DNA from: Polaromonas sp. UBA5171
Lineage (GTDB): Bacteria; Pseudomonadota; Gammaproteobacteria; Burkholderiales; Burkholderiaceae_C
Length of the DNA: 43,163 bases
NCBI GenBank assembly: GCA_002413395.1
Contig: DHWX01000122.1
Coordinates: forward strand, 1-43,163
Reading direction: 5' to 3'
Shown here: piece after piece, positions 15,714 to 24,789 of the stretch
How the letters are laid out: the number at the start of each line of letters is the position of its first letter
Numbering within the stretch: the first letter of the stretch is position 1
Position numbers and translations under genes: made by a program
The notes under the pieces: model-generated
Databases searched by the model: none
Seen by the model: the letters and a program-made list of their open reading frames with translations, nothing else
Told to the model about the DNA's origin: nothing

Positions 15714-16736
15714 ATGAAGCCCATGTTCCCTTTGAACAACGGGCGGCGGCGCTGGCTGGCTGGTCTGCCGCTGCTTGCCACCAGTTTGTTTTTGAGGCCG
15801 GCCTTGGCCGATCCAAGAGTACGGCAGGCCTCACGCAACTTGATGGGGACGCGCTTGGACATCACCGTTCAGGCGCGTAACGGTGATGTCGCTGAAGCGG
15901 CGATGGCAGCCGCCTCCACTGAAATGGCACGACTGAGTGACCTGATGAGCCGCTACCGCGTCAGCAGTGCGGTGAGCGCCTTGCACTTGGCTGCGGGATT
16001 GCAGCCCGTCGCGGTAGCCTCTGAGATGATGCAAGTGCTGAAAGCTGCCAGGCAGATGTCAGAACGCAGCCTGGGCGCTTTTGATATTACCGTCGGGGCA
16101 TTTCATGAGTGGAATTTTGACCCGGCGCAACCAATTATTCCGGATGCCGCAGAAATTGCGCGTGAATTGCCGCTGGTGAACTACAGAGATTTAATACTTG
16201 ACGAGAGATCCGGTAGTGCCTATTTGCGCCGCCGCAGCATGCGCATTGATTTGGGTGGAATTGCCAAGCTCCCAATACTGCAAGCTGGCATGCAGGTATT
16301 GAAGCGCCACGGCGTAACCGACGCGATGATCAATGGCGGCGGCGATGTGCTGGTGAGCGGGCAACTTCAGGGGCGCGATTGGCGCGTGGGTTTGCGCGAT
16401 CCGCGAGCGCCGGAGCGCCTTGTGGGGGTGCTGGGGCTGAACGAGGGGTTTGTGGCTTCCTCGGGCGACTATGAACGCTGCTTTGTGCGCAATGGCCGAC
16501 GCTACCACCATATCCTGGATCCCAAGACCGGCCAGCCTACCGTAGGCCCGCACGGTGTGGCCTTGGTATCGCGCAAGCTCGATGACATCAATGGTTTGGG
16601 CGCGGCCATCATGGTGGCTGGTTCCAAGGCGGGTCGCCGTTTGCTTGAGCCACTCAAGGGCGTAGACGCGCTAATCGTTGAATCAGATCAGCGTCTGTGG
16701 CTGTCGCCAGGCATGGCCAAGCGCCTGAATGCCTGA
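15714..16736 (+). CDS. apbE: FAD:protein FMN transferase (ApbE family, NosX-like)
   Basis: Protein of 340 residues that uses FAD to attach FMN covalently to a threonine of a target flavoprotein. An N-terminal signal with a triple arginine (NNGRRRWLAGL) suggests Tat export. Family motifs are present in order: MGTRLDITV, GAFDITVGAFHEWNF, DLGGIAK, INGGGDV and HHILDPKTGQP. It starts 10 bp after the cytochrome gene, so they are probably one operon. In the nos context such proteins are called NosX and flavinylate NosR; the SGAT motif of NosR in this window is the expected target. Assignment as nosX rather than a general apbE rests on position. Confidence 0.9.
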   Translation: MKPMFPLNNGRRRWLAGLPLLATSLFLRPALADPRVRQASRNLMGTRLDITVQARNGDVAEAAMAAASTEMARLSDLMSRYRVSSAVSALHLAAGLQPVAVASEMMQVLKAARQMSERSLGAFDITVGAFHEWNFDPAQPIIPDAAEIARELPLVNYRDLILDERSGSAYLRRRSMRIDLGGIAKLPILQAGMQVLKRHGVTDAMINGGGDVLVSGQLQGRDWRVGLRDPRAPERLVGVLGLNEGFVASSGDYERCFVRNGRRYHHILDPKTGQPTVGPHGVALVSRKLDDINGLGAAIMVAGSKAGRRLLEPLKGVDALIVESDQRLWLSPGMAKRLNA

Positions 16737-16890
16737 GGAATCGCGACAGCCACAATCGCTTTGTTCGCGTATGGGTAATTAGCCCAGACGCCATCGAAGT
16801 CAACACTTCAGCCGTTTGAACCGGTCTTGGTCGCCGTGAAGCCTGGCAGAAAACCAGATTGTGGTCTAACGCCTGATTTATTCAACAAAT

Positions 16891-17487
16891 TCAGAGCTCG
16901 CTGGCGTCCATCAGGCGCTGTTGCCGGAGCACCAGCCGCACACCCGGATGTTCCGGTGTGCCAGTGCGGAACAACTTCACATCGGCACCGGCGCTGACCC
17001 ATGAGACGGTGTCCGCCATGATTTCCGGTGAAGAGGCGAATGTGGCGAGTTCGGGGCCGAGTTCCTTGCGCAGTGACTGCACCAGGGCGGCGAAAGTTGC
17101 CGTAGTTGCGGCCTCGGCGTTGCTGGCGCCCGTGCGCACCGCCGGGCTGATCAGCACCAGCTCCATTTGCTGAAGTGCCTGGTGCGAAAAATACAGGGTT
17201 TGCTGAAAATGCAGACCCTCGCACAGCGCGTTGGGTACGCGCAAAGATCCGACGGCCCCCGACGAAAGCCGCCGGGGTGAGCGAACCGGCTGCGCGTCCA
17301 CCAGCGCGGGCACCACCTGCTGGCGGCTCATGCCGAGCAAGGCGGCGTTCTCAAGCACGGTCTGCGACCAGGCACTTGTGCACGCCCACAGGGTGCTGGC
17401 CAGCAATATCGGCAGCCGAAACCACCACGTACGCGATAAGGAAAACGAGGTGGGAAACAGGCAACAAGACTTCAATTCATACTCCAT
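16891..17487 (-). CDS. Secreted hypothetical protein
   Basis: Protein of 198 residues that I do not recognise. A hydrophobic segment ending in a plausible signal-peptidase site (LPILLASTLWACTSAWSQ, near residues 25-42) suggests export. The rest is a mixed alpha/beta sequence with no catalytic motif. The first 24 residues before the hydrophobic stretch are long for a signal peptide, so the true start may be different; no ribosome site is visible at ATG 17487. It converges with apbE and is divergent from the DUF1631 gene. Confidence 0.6.
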   Translation of the reverse strand: MEYELKSCCLFPTSFSLSRTWWFRLPILLASTLWACTSAWSQTVLENAALLGMSRQQVVPALVDAQPVRSPRRLSSGAVGSLRVPNALCEGLHFQQTLYFSHQALQQMELVLISPAVRTGASNAEAATTATFAALVQSLRKELGPELATFASSPEIMADTVSWVSAGADVKLFRTGTPEHPGVRLVLRQQRLMDASEL

Positions 17488-17786
17488 GCAAGGCTGGCAT
17501 TATGTCGGCAACGCAGGTTGCCGCCGAACCGCGCGTTGGCAAACAAACTGTGATCTTACAAAAACGGTGCGCGGCATTGCCCAATGTGCGGTTGGGCCGG
17601 ACGCTGTGGACATGTTCGGGATCAGAAGAGCCGCAGTTGTCTGTGTGCAGTAGAAACCAATTGAAACACTTTGCAAAGGCCGCTATTCGATCTTTATCGC
17701 CCTGTACGCTAAGCTTCTATTTCGCCCAGGCATTGACGGCCAGGCTGAGCGTCATCTTCAAAATTTCCCGAAAATCCTGGTTTCAG

Positions 17787-20333
17787 ATGGCTTCGCAACC
17801 TGCTGTTCTTCAATCTTGCCTCGATCAGGCCGCCAAGGCGGCCAAACCCGCGCTGGAACGCTGCATTGAAGATGCTGTTGCCGGGCTTCAGGTCGCTGAA
17901 ACCCAGACCACCCAAGCGGTCGAGCGAAAGGCACTGGGCACCGCCTGGAACGAGTTGCTGAAGAACAAGGCGGACTGGGGCACCCGGTATCCGACGAACC
18001 TGCTGGTGCTCTTCAAGGCCAACGTGGCTGCAGCGGTGCAGCCGGCCCACACTGTTTCTGCCGAGTCTCCGGCAACGGCACAACCAAACCGCCCTTCGCC
18101 GGGTGCATCGACCCGTGCTTCGACGGGCACTTCAATGAGTGCGCACCTGTCACACGACACCTTTTCGCTGGTGGCAGACGCCGATGTCTCGCAGGCGATC
18201 GAGTACACGCGGCTGCTCCAGCAGGTGCTGCCGACAGTTGAGCACAGCCTGGCCGAACTCAACAAGCTGATCAGCACCGTGCAGGGCTTGTCCAATGTAC
18301 GGCCGGACCTTAATCCGCTGCGCCTGGAAGCGTTTGCGCAGGAGCTGCACGCACTGATCTTGGCCGCCCAAGTGGAGCCGAGCATCGCCTCGCTGTGGCT
18401 CAGGTATCTGGCAGAACCGCTGGGACGCGAACTTAAACGAATCTATGAGCGACTGGTCAACCAGTTGGAACTGGCCCATGTGCAGGGTGCCAGCTACCGC
18501 GTACTGCAAACGCCTGTCAGCGCCGCACGGAGCAGCGCTGACAGCAAACGTGCCGGAACAGGCACTGGCAGTCATGGCAGCCGTGGGGAAGGTCCTGAAA
18601 GCGGCTATGTGTCGGACGAGCCGATGGTCCGGCGACCCTCGCAGTACGCGGATCTGTCCAATGATGAACTCAGGGACGAGTTGTTTCAGGATTTTTTGTT
18701 CCATGACGGCGGCAATGCCGATCAAGGGCTGGCACCGGCTTACTACGCCACCATTGAGGAAGAACTGGCGGCACTGAAAGCTGCACCCGATTCGGCGCTG
18801 GCAGCGCTGGCCCAGCCTCGCAGCGCGCCGCAACCCGACGACCAGAGCATGCCGGTGCCTGACCGGCCGCAACGTGCTGTCGATGAACGCAGCCAGTTGA
18901 GCCCGCAGGTGTGGGGCGCATATGGGCGGCCCAAAGAGCGCGCCATCGTCCGCACCCAACTCAAAAAAGAAGCCAAGCGCGTGGGACAGGTGCTCGGTCT
19001 GGAGGTGGTGCGCAAACTGGTGAACCAGGTGGCGCAAGACCCACGGCTACTGGTGCCAGTACGCGAAGCCATTGTGGCGCTGGAGCCGTCGCTGCTGCGC
19101 CTGGCGATGGTCGATTCGCATTTTTTCAGTGACGAAAGTCACGCCGGGCGCCGCCTGATGGAGCACGTGGCGCAACGCAGCTTCAAGTACAACGACGAAT
19201 TCAGCCCGGAATTCGCGGCTTTTTTCGAGCCAGTGACACACGCCTTCAATGAACTGAACAGACGGACCATTGCAGATGCGCAGCCCTTTGCCATGGTGCT
19301 GGCCACCCTGGAATCCGGCTGGGACGAGCAGGATCAACTGGAGGCCGAAAACCGCGGCAACGTGTTGCAGGCGCTGCATTTTGCGGAAGTGCGCCAGACG
19401 CAGTCCGAGCAGATCGCCTCTGACATGAGCCTGCGTTCGGATCTTGACAAGGTGCCGGGTCTGGTACTTGATTTTCTGTTTGGCCCGTGGGCATTGGCGA
19501 TGGCGCATGCCAGGCTGATTGATACGCGCCACCAGGTGGACCCGCTGGGCTTTGGCTCGGTGGTGCCCGACCTGCTCTGGAGTGTCAAGCGCGAGGTCAC
19601 CCTCAAGCAGCCGGCCAAGCTGATCGAGATGATTCCGCGCCTGCTTGGCAAGCTGCACGCCGGGCTGGAATTGCTTGGGCGGGATCCGCACGAGAGCGCC
19701 CCATTTTTTGAGGGCCTGATGAAATTGCACCGGCCGGTGCTCAAACTGCGCCGCATGAAAAGCCAGTGCGATGCCGAAGAGTCCGGCGCGATGCCGCTGG
19801 AGCCTGAAGATCTGCCCGCAACCCCTGCGCAGCGTCAGGTCCAGGCGGCCGCGCATCCCTGGCTGGGCCGCGACGACCTGGACGCCGCCGGTTTTGAAGA
19901 TACCCAGCCCACCGCACCCGGCGAGCTCGCGCCGCTTGAGGAAGAAGAAAAGGAAGAAGAAAAATCAGAGGACTTGCTGGCTGCGGCTGCCGTGCCGGCC
20001 GCAGCCGCGGAGCTCCCGGAGCCCCCCCCCCCCGCCACAACCCCGACCACCATACCCCTGACCGAAGCGGAGCAGACCCTGCTCGGCCTGCAGACAGGCC
20101 ATTGGGTGGATTTGTATTCGAAACGCCGCTGGCTGCGTGCCCAACTGATCTGGGTCAGTACCCAAGGCACGCTGTTCATGTTTATGAGCCAAGGCGGACA
20201 GCCGCACTCCATGACCAAACGAAGCTGCGTGCGGCTGATTCGGCAGCGGTTGCTGCGCCCGGTTGAGACGAACGGGGTGGTGGCCAACGCACTGGACCGT
20301 CTGAGCAGGGAAACACTCCCTGAATACCCTTAG
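17787..20333 (+). CDS. DUF1631 family protein
   Basis: Large cytoplasmic protein of 848 residues of the DUF1631 family, whose function is not established. Recognisable parts are the N-terminal helical region, the conserved stretch YSRL-like FKYNDEFSPEFAAFFEPV, and the C-terminal block with WVDLYSKRRWLRAQLIW and SMTKRSCVRLI. The ATG at 17787 is chosen because homologous-looking sequence (MASQPAVLQSCLDQA) begins there; the frame stays open for another 600 bases upstream but that part overlaps the divergent gene. An acidic run (EEEEKEEEK) and a polyproline/alanine linker lie between the core and the C-terminal domain. That linker is encoded partly by a C12 tract at 20022-20033. Confidence 0.82.
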   Translation: MASQPAVLQSCLDQAAKAAKPALERCIEDAVAGLQVAETQTTQAVERKALGTAWNELLKNKADWGTRYPTNLLVLFKANVAAAVQPAHTVSAESPATAQPNRPSPGASTRASTGTSMSAHLSHDTFSLVADADVSQAIEYTRLLQQVLPTVEHSLAELNKLISTVQGLSNVRPDLNPLRLEAFAQELHALILAAQVEPSIASLWLRYLAEPLGRELKRIYERLVNQLELAHVQGASYRVLQTPVSAARSSADSKRAGTGTGSHGSRGEGPESGYVSDEPMVRRPSQYADLSNDELRDELFQDFLFHDGGNADQGLAPAYYATIEEELAALKAAPDSALAALAQPRSAPQPDDQSMPVPDRPQRAVDERSQLSPQVWGAYGRPKERAIVRTQLKKEAKRVGQVLGLEVVRKLVNQVAQDPRLLVPVREAIVALEPSLLRLAMVDSHFFSDESHAGRRLMEHVAQRSFKYNDEFSPEFAAFFEPVTHAFNELNRRTIADAQPFAMVLATLESGWDEQDQLEAENRGNVLQALHFAEVRQTQSEQIASDMSLRSDLDKVPGLVLDFLFGPWALAMAHARLIDTRHQVDPLGFGSVVPDLLWSVKREVTLKQPAKLIEMIPRLLGKLHAGLELLGRDPHESAPFFEGLMKLHRPVLKLRRMKSQCDAEESGAMPLEPEDLPATPAQRQVQAAAHPWLGRDDLDAAGFEDTQPTAPGELAPLEEEEKEEEKSEDLLAAAAVPAAAAELPEPPPPATTPTTIPLTEAEQTLLGLQTGHWVDLYSKRRWLRAQLIWVSTQGTLFMFMSQGGQPHSMTKRSCVRLIRQRLLRPVETNGVVANALDRLSRETLPEYP
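20022..20033 (+). repeat. C12 homopolymer inside the DUF1631 gene
   Basis: Twelve consecutive cytosines encode prolines in the linker before the conserved C-terminal domain. Gain or loss of one C would remove the last ~100 residues. Such tracts can slip during replication and are also error-prone in sequencing. The frame is intact in this copy. Confidence 0.85.
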
Positions 20334-20456
20334 CGGCTAGGCTTCACGCGTTGGAAAATCCAGACAACCGCTTGCAATTATTCTTATTTTGATCGCTGTT
20401 TTTGTATATGAATCAAGGGCTGGCAGCCAATTTGGCTCTTACTATTGCAGTGTCCC

Positions 20457-21287
20457 ATGAACCCGCATGGGCTTGCCATGACAGCGGAGCCACAAATGCT
20501 CACTGAACCCGCTGCCGCGCCTGAAACTGTCCAGCCCGGAGGTTTTCAGTCGCTGCAATACACCCGGCCATTTGTGCGTGACGAGGGCGCGACCAGGTCG
20601 CTGCATTTCACGCTGGGCGAGTTGCAAAGCTGCATGCTGACCGGTCAGCCCTGGCACTTGGCGCTGGACTACACCCGCACCATGATGGGCTTTCTGCTGT
20701 TCAATCCGGCACCCGGACAGATCGGCATGATCGGGTTGGGCGGCGGCTCGCTGGCCAAATTTTGTTACCGGCAATTGTCCGCTTGCCAGATGACGGTGCT
20801 GGAGATCAACCCCTACGTGATTGCCCTGAGACGCGAGTTTCTGGTGCCCGATGATGATGCGAGATTTCAGGTGATCGCCGCTGACGGCGCGCTTTATTTG
20901 CAGACGGAAGCAGCGCAATTTGACGTGCTGCTGGTTGATGGGTTCGGCCATGAAGGCCAGCCGGCCGCGCTGTGCTCACAGCGTTTTTATGATGACTGCC
21001 TTGGCGCGCTGCGCGCGGGCGGCGTGCTGGTAGTCAATCTGCATTATGATCACCCCGATTACCCGCTTTGGGTTGATCGCATCGGCCGCAGTTTCAGCGG
21101 CAATGCGGTCGAAATCCTTTGCGAGGAAAAAAGCAATGGCATTGTGTTTGCCTCCAGAGGCAGCGCCATTTCGCCACGCGCCATGAGCCTGCCAAAAAGC
21201 CTCTCAAACCTGGATCAGGAGGCACGCAGCCAGCTCCGGCCGGAGCTGGCGCGGATCATCTGGCAGATGAAAAATCTGGAAGAATAA
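20457..21287 (+). CDS. Spermidine synthase-like methyltransferase-fold protein
   Basis: Protein of 276 residues with the Rossmann-type fold of polyamine aminopropyltransferases. The cofactor loop is IGMIGLGGGSLAKFCYR, followed by an acidic strand end (TVLEINPYVI) and the aspartate motif DVLLVDGF. The typical N-terminal beta domain of true spermidine synthase is short, so the substrate is uncertain. It may be a spermidine synthase-like protein of unrelated function. The start is set at ATG 20457; ATG 20478 is an alternative. It converges with gshB, with a hairpin between them. Confidence 0.75.
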   Translation: MNPHGLAMTAEPQMLTEPAAAPETVQPGGFQSLQYTRPFVRDEGATRSLHFTLGELQSCMLTGQPWHLALDYTRTMMGFLLFNPAPGQIGMIGLGGGSLAKFCYRQLSACQMTVLEINPYVIALRREFLVPDDDARFQVIAADGALYLQTEAAQFDVLLVDGFGHEGQPAALCSQRFYDDCLGALRAGGVLVVNLHYDHPDYPLWVDRIGRSFSGNAVEILCEEKSNGIVFASRGSAISPRAMSLPKSLSNLDQEARSQLRPELARIIWQMKNLEE

Positions 21288-21335
21288 GCCATTCGGGTGG
21301 GAGCATCCATCCCATTCATTCTGCTCACGGGTGCA

Positions 21336-21354
21336 AGCCGGGTAACTACCGGCT
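21336..21354. terminator. Hairpin between convergent genes, possible bidirectional terminator
   Basis: AGCCGG (21336-21341) and CCGGCT (21349-21354) form a six-pair GC-rich stem with a seven-base loop GTAACTA. On the plus strand GCTTT follows. It lies 49 bp after the spermidine-synthase-like gene and 25 bp after gshB. The T-tract is short, so strength is uncertain. Confidence 0.4.
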
Positions 21355-21378
21355 GCTTTAACCGCCATGCGTTCTTCC

Positions 21379-22326
21379 TCAGGTCCGCAGCGCCTGCTCC
21401 AGCGCATCGATGAACATGGCAGACACATCAAACCCGGTCTGGTCAAAAATTTCCTGGAAGCAGGTCGGACTGGTCACGTTGATTTCGGTCACGCAGTCGC
21501 CGATCACGTCCACACCAGCGAGCAGCAGGCCGCGGCTGTGGAGAATCGGCCCGAGCGCCTCGCTGATTTCGCGATCGCGCGCCGAGAGCTTTTGCGCCAC
21601 GCCCTTGCCGCCGGCCGCGAGATTGCCGCGTACTTCGCTGCCCTGCGGGATGCGCGCCAGGCTGTAGGGCACCGGCTGGCCACCAATGATGAGCACGCGC
21701 TTGTCACCCAGGGTAATCTCGGGAAGGAATTTCTGCACCATCAAGCTCTGGGCACCGTGGCGGTTCAGCGTCTCGGTGATTGAGCCCAGGTTAAGGCCAT
21801 CCGGCCCGACGCGAAAGATGCCCATGCCGCCCATGCCATCGAGCGGCTTGAGGATGATGTCGCCGTGCTCGGCATGAAAGCGCTTGATGTCCTCGGGATC
21901 GCGCGTCACCAGCGTGGGGCCAATGAACTGCGGGAACTCCATGATGGCGAGTTTTTCAGGGTGATCGCGCAGCGCGCGCGGCTTGTTGAACACCTTCGCA
22001 CCATCCCGTTCGGCCTGCTCCAGTAGGTGCGTGGCGTAAAAATATTCGCTGTCAAACGGTGGGTCCTTGCGCATGAGGATGGCACCGAAATCTTGCAACG
22101 CCGTTGACCGTGTGCCGCGCTCCTCGAACCAGGTCGTCGCATTGCCGGTCAGCGTGATGTCGCGCACATGGGCCATCACAGCCGTGCCGCGCTGCCACAT
22201 CAGGTCCTGCGGCTCGCAGGCACTGATGTGGTGGCCGCGCCTTTGCGCCTCGCGCATCATGGCGAAGGTGGTGTCCTTGTAGATTTTGAAAGACGCCAGC
22301 GGATCGGCGATAAAAAGAATGTTCAT
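21379..22326 (-). CDS. gshB: Glutathione synthetase
   Basis: ATP-grasp enzyme of 315 residues, normal for the family, joining gamma-glutamylcysteine and glycine. The N-terminal domain begins MNILFIADPLASFKIYKDTT. The ATP-grasp part includes IILKPLDGMGGMGIFRV (glycine-rich loop), DKRVLIIGGQPVPYSLARIP and the metal-binding end EINVTSPTCFQEI. ATG 22326 opens on the conserved sequence. It lies downstream of kup on the same strand with a 280-bp gap in which I see no gene; with gshA about 2.5 kb upstream, both steps of glutathione synthesis are local. Confidence 0.95.
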   Translation of the reverse strand: MNILFIADPLASFKIYKDTTFAMMREAQRRGHHISACEPQDLMWQRGTAVMAHVRDITLTGNATTWFEERGTRSTALQDFGAILMRKDPPFDSEYFYATHLLEQAERDGAKVFNKPRALRDHPEKLAIMEFPQFIGPTLVTRDPEDIKRFHAEHGDIILKPLDGMGGMGIFRVGPDGLNLGSITETLNRHGAQSLMVQKFLPEITLGDKRVLIIGGQPVPYSLARIPQGSEVRGNLAAGGKGVAQKLSARDREISEALGPILHSRGLLLAGVDVIGDCVTEINVTSPTCFQEIFDQTGFDVSAMFIDALEQALRT

Positions 22327-22606
22327 GATTTATTGGATGACCTGAAGGCAATGGTTGTTTCAGCCGACCCCCGCAAGGGTGCGTGGCGTGCTTGCCCTTA
22401 TTGTTGTACAAACTGCACCTCCCCGCCGCGAACCACGCCCCCAAAGGCCGAATCAACGTCGCTGATTGCACTGCCCGGACGCGTGACAGGAAAAGTGATG
22501 AGTGCGGTGCGATCCTTGCGACTGCGACGGCATGGCTGCCAAAACGACTGCTTTCAGATCACTTTATGGCGTGATTTTTGGCCATGGCCCAATAGATACG
22601 GCGGAT

Positions 22607-24508
22607 TCAAATCTCGATCTTGCTCCCCAACTCCACCACCGAATTGTTCGGCAGATTCAGGAAGTCCGCTGCGCCGCTGGCATTATGGTGCATCTGCGCA
22701 AACAGCTTTTCGCGCCAGGGTGCCATGCCACTGCCAATGGTTGGCACCACGGTATCGCGCGAGAGAAAATAACTGGTCGTCATGGGTTCCAACTCGCAGC
22801 CGCGGCCCTTGATCTGCTGCAGCGCGCGTGGCAGGTCGAGGTCGTTCATGAAGCCATAGTGCACCATTACCTGCCAGCAGTCGTGGCCAAGCGATTCAAT
22901 CTCCAGACGCTTGTTCATGCCGATCCAGGGCACCTCATGGTTGCGCACTGTCACAAACAGGTTTTGCTGATGCAGCACCTTGTTGTGCTTGAGGTTGTGC
23001 AGCAGCGCGTTGGGCACAATGCCAGGCTCGGCGGTCATGAAAATGGCCGTTCCCTCGACCCGCGCTGGCGGGTTGACGAACACGGCGTTCAGAAAACTGG
23101 GTAGGTCAATGGCGTCGGCACGCAGTTTTTCGTTGAGAATCCGTCGGCCCTCTTTCCAGGTGATCATCAGCGTGAAGACCGAGCCGCCTATGGCTAGGGG
23201 GAACCAGCCGCCGGCAAACAGCTTCATGAGGTTGGAGGCAAAAAATGCAAAATCGACGACAAAGAACACACCGGTAGCGGCAATGCACAAGCTGAGCGGG
23301 TAATTCCAGGCATAGCGAACCACATAGAAAGTCAGGATGGTGGTGATCAGCATGTCGGTGCACACCGCAATGCCGTAAGCGGCCGCCAGGTTGCTTGAGC
23401 TGCGGAACATCACCACGGCCAGCACAATGGTCACAAACAGCGCCCAGTTGACGAAGGGCAGGTAGATCTGGCCGGTGTCTCGCACACTGGTGTGCCGTAT
23501 TTTCAGGCGCGGCAGGTAACCCATCTGAATCGCCTGCTTGGTGACGCTGAAGGCACCGGTGATAAGGGCTTGCGAGGCGATCACCGTGGCTATCGTGGCC
23601 AGACCGACCAGCGGCAGCAGCGTCCATTGGGGCGCCATCAGATAAAACGGATTTTTGACAGCCGCCGGATTGCCCAGCAGCAGCGCGCCTTGACCGAAAT
23701 AGTTGAGCACCAGCGCGGGCATGACAATTGAAAACCAGGCCAGCCGGATCGGCTTCTTGCCGAAGTGGCCGAGGTCGGCGTAAAGCGCTTCAGCACCGGT
23801 GACGCACAGCACCACCGCGCCCAGGATGATAAAGGTCGTCCCCGGATTGGCCCACATGAACATCAGCGCGTAATACGGGCTGAGCGCCTTGAGGATGACA
23901 GGGTGGGTCGCGATCTGCGAGATCCCCATCAGGGCAATCACGGTAAACCAGACCAGCGTGAGGGGTCCAAAAAACTTGCCGATGCCGGAAGTGCCGTGTT
24001 TTTGCAGCGCAAACAGGCCAAACAGGATGATTAGCGTAACGGGAATCACGCCCTCGGTGAAGGCGGGCGAGACGACTTCCAGACCCTCGACTGCCGACAG
24101 CACTGAAATAGCCGGCGTGATGACGCCGTCGCCATAAAACAGCGAGGTGCCGAAAATACCCACAAGCAGCAAGATACGCCGCGTTTTGGGCCTGTCCTTG
24201 ACTGCGGTTGAGGCCAGCGACAGCATGGCAATCAGGCCGCCCTCGCCATTGTTGTCGGCCCGCAGCACTAGGGTCACATACTTGATGGAGACGATGACGG
24301 TCAGCGTCCAGAAGAAGATGGACAGGATGCCATAGACGTTATCCGGGGTGAACGGAACACGCCCGGAGCCAAAAACCTCCTTGACGGCATACAGAACGCT
24401 GGTTCCGATATCGCCGTAGACGACACCAATGGCCCCCACAGTGAGCGCCGCAAGTGATGATTTTTTACTGGCCACAACAACTTCTTGGTGGTCGGCCGGT
24501 GAAAACAC
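22607..24508 (-). CDS. kup: Kup low-affinity potassium uptake protein
   Basis: Membrane protein of 633 residues of the KUP/HAK/KT family, which imports K+ with protons. The conserved beginning GAIGVVYGDIGTSVLYAVKE and the motif NNGEGGLIAMLSL are present. About twelve transmembrane segments are followed by a soluble C-terminal domain of about 180 residues. The listed start is GTG 24508; a second GTG at 24475 is possible and neither has a strong ribosome site. It lies between gshA and gshB, an arrangement that links potassium and glutathione physiology only by position. Confidence 0.94.
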   Translation of the reverse strand: MFSPADHQEVVVASKKSSLAALTVGAIGVVYGDIGTSVLYAVKEVFGSGRVPFTPDNVYGILSIFFWTLTVIVSIKYVTLVLRADNNGEGGLIAMLSLASTAVKDRPKTRRILLLVGIFGTSLFYGDGVITPAISVLSAVEGLEVVSPAFTEGVIPVTLIILFGLFALQKHGTSGIGKFFGPLTLVWFTVIALMGISQIATHPVILKALSPYYALMFMWANPGTTFIILGAVVLCVTGAEALYADLGHFGKKPIRLAWFSIVMPALVLNYFGQGALLLGNPAAVKNPFYLMAPQWTLLPLVGLATIATVIASQALITGAFSVTKQAIQMGYLPRLKIRHTSVRDTGQIYLPFVNWALFVTIVLAVVMFRSSSNLAAAYGIAVCTDMLITTILTFYVVRYAWNYPLSLCIAATGVFFVVDFAFFASNLMKLFAGGWFPLAIGGSVFTLMITWKEGRRILNEKLRADAIDLPSFLNAVFVNPPARVEGTAIFMTAEPGIVPNALLHNLKHNKVLHQQNLFVTVRNHEVPWIGMNKRLEIESLGHDCWQVMVHYGFMNDLDLPRALQQIKGRGCELEPMTTSYFLSRDTVVPTIGSGMAPWREKLFAQMHHNASGAADFLNLPNNSVVELGSKIEI

Positions 24509-24624
24509 GGTCAGGAGTGGTCAAAAACAGGCGCAGATGGGTTACGTGTGGGTCACGCTATTTTGCGCCCAGCTTGCCTGTTTGAAGGTCAGCAATCACC
24601 CCCCAGGGCCAACAAATCCGGATT

Positions 24625-24641
24625 TTGTTGCAACGCAACAA
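24625..24641. promoter_or_regulatory. 17-bp perfect inverted repeat between gshA and kup
   Basis: TTGTTGCAACGCAACAA has perfect seven-base arms around a three-base centre. It lies 117 bp upstream of the kup start in the 281-bp gap between gshA and kup. The size and symmetry suit a dimeric repressor site. A second short palindrome, GTTGTCAAC, is near 24717-24725. The regulator is unknown. Confidence 0.4.
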
Positions 24642-24789
24642 CTTGTAACATGGCCCCGCGCCGAACAAAGCATGCGCCCGACGCCTTGCGGATCGTTGAA
24701 CGCCATGATTAATATAGTTGTCAACACCCGTTGCACATGAACAAAAGAGCTTAAGCGTTTACAAAATTTCCCCGGACAGACGCTGCAAG

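Noticed and set aside
17175..17786. Upstream extension of the DUF1631 frame
   Set aside because: It overlaps the divergent secreted protein and has no conserved sequence; the ATG at 17787 fits better.
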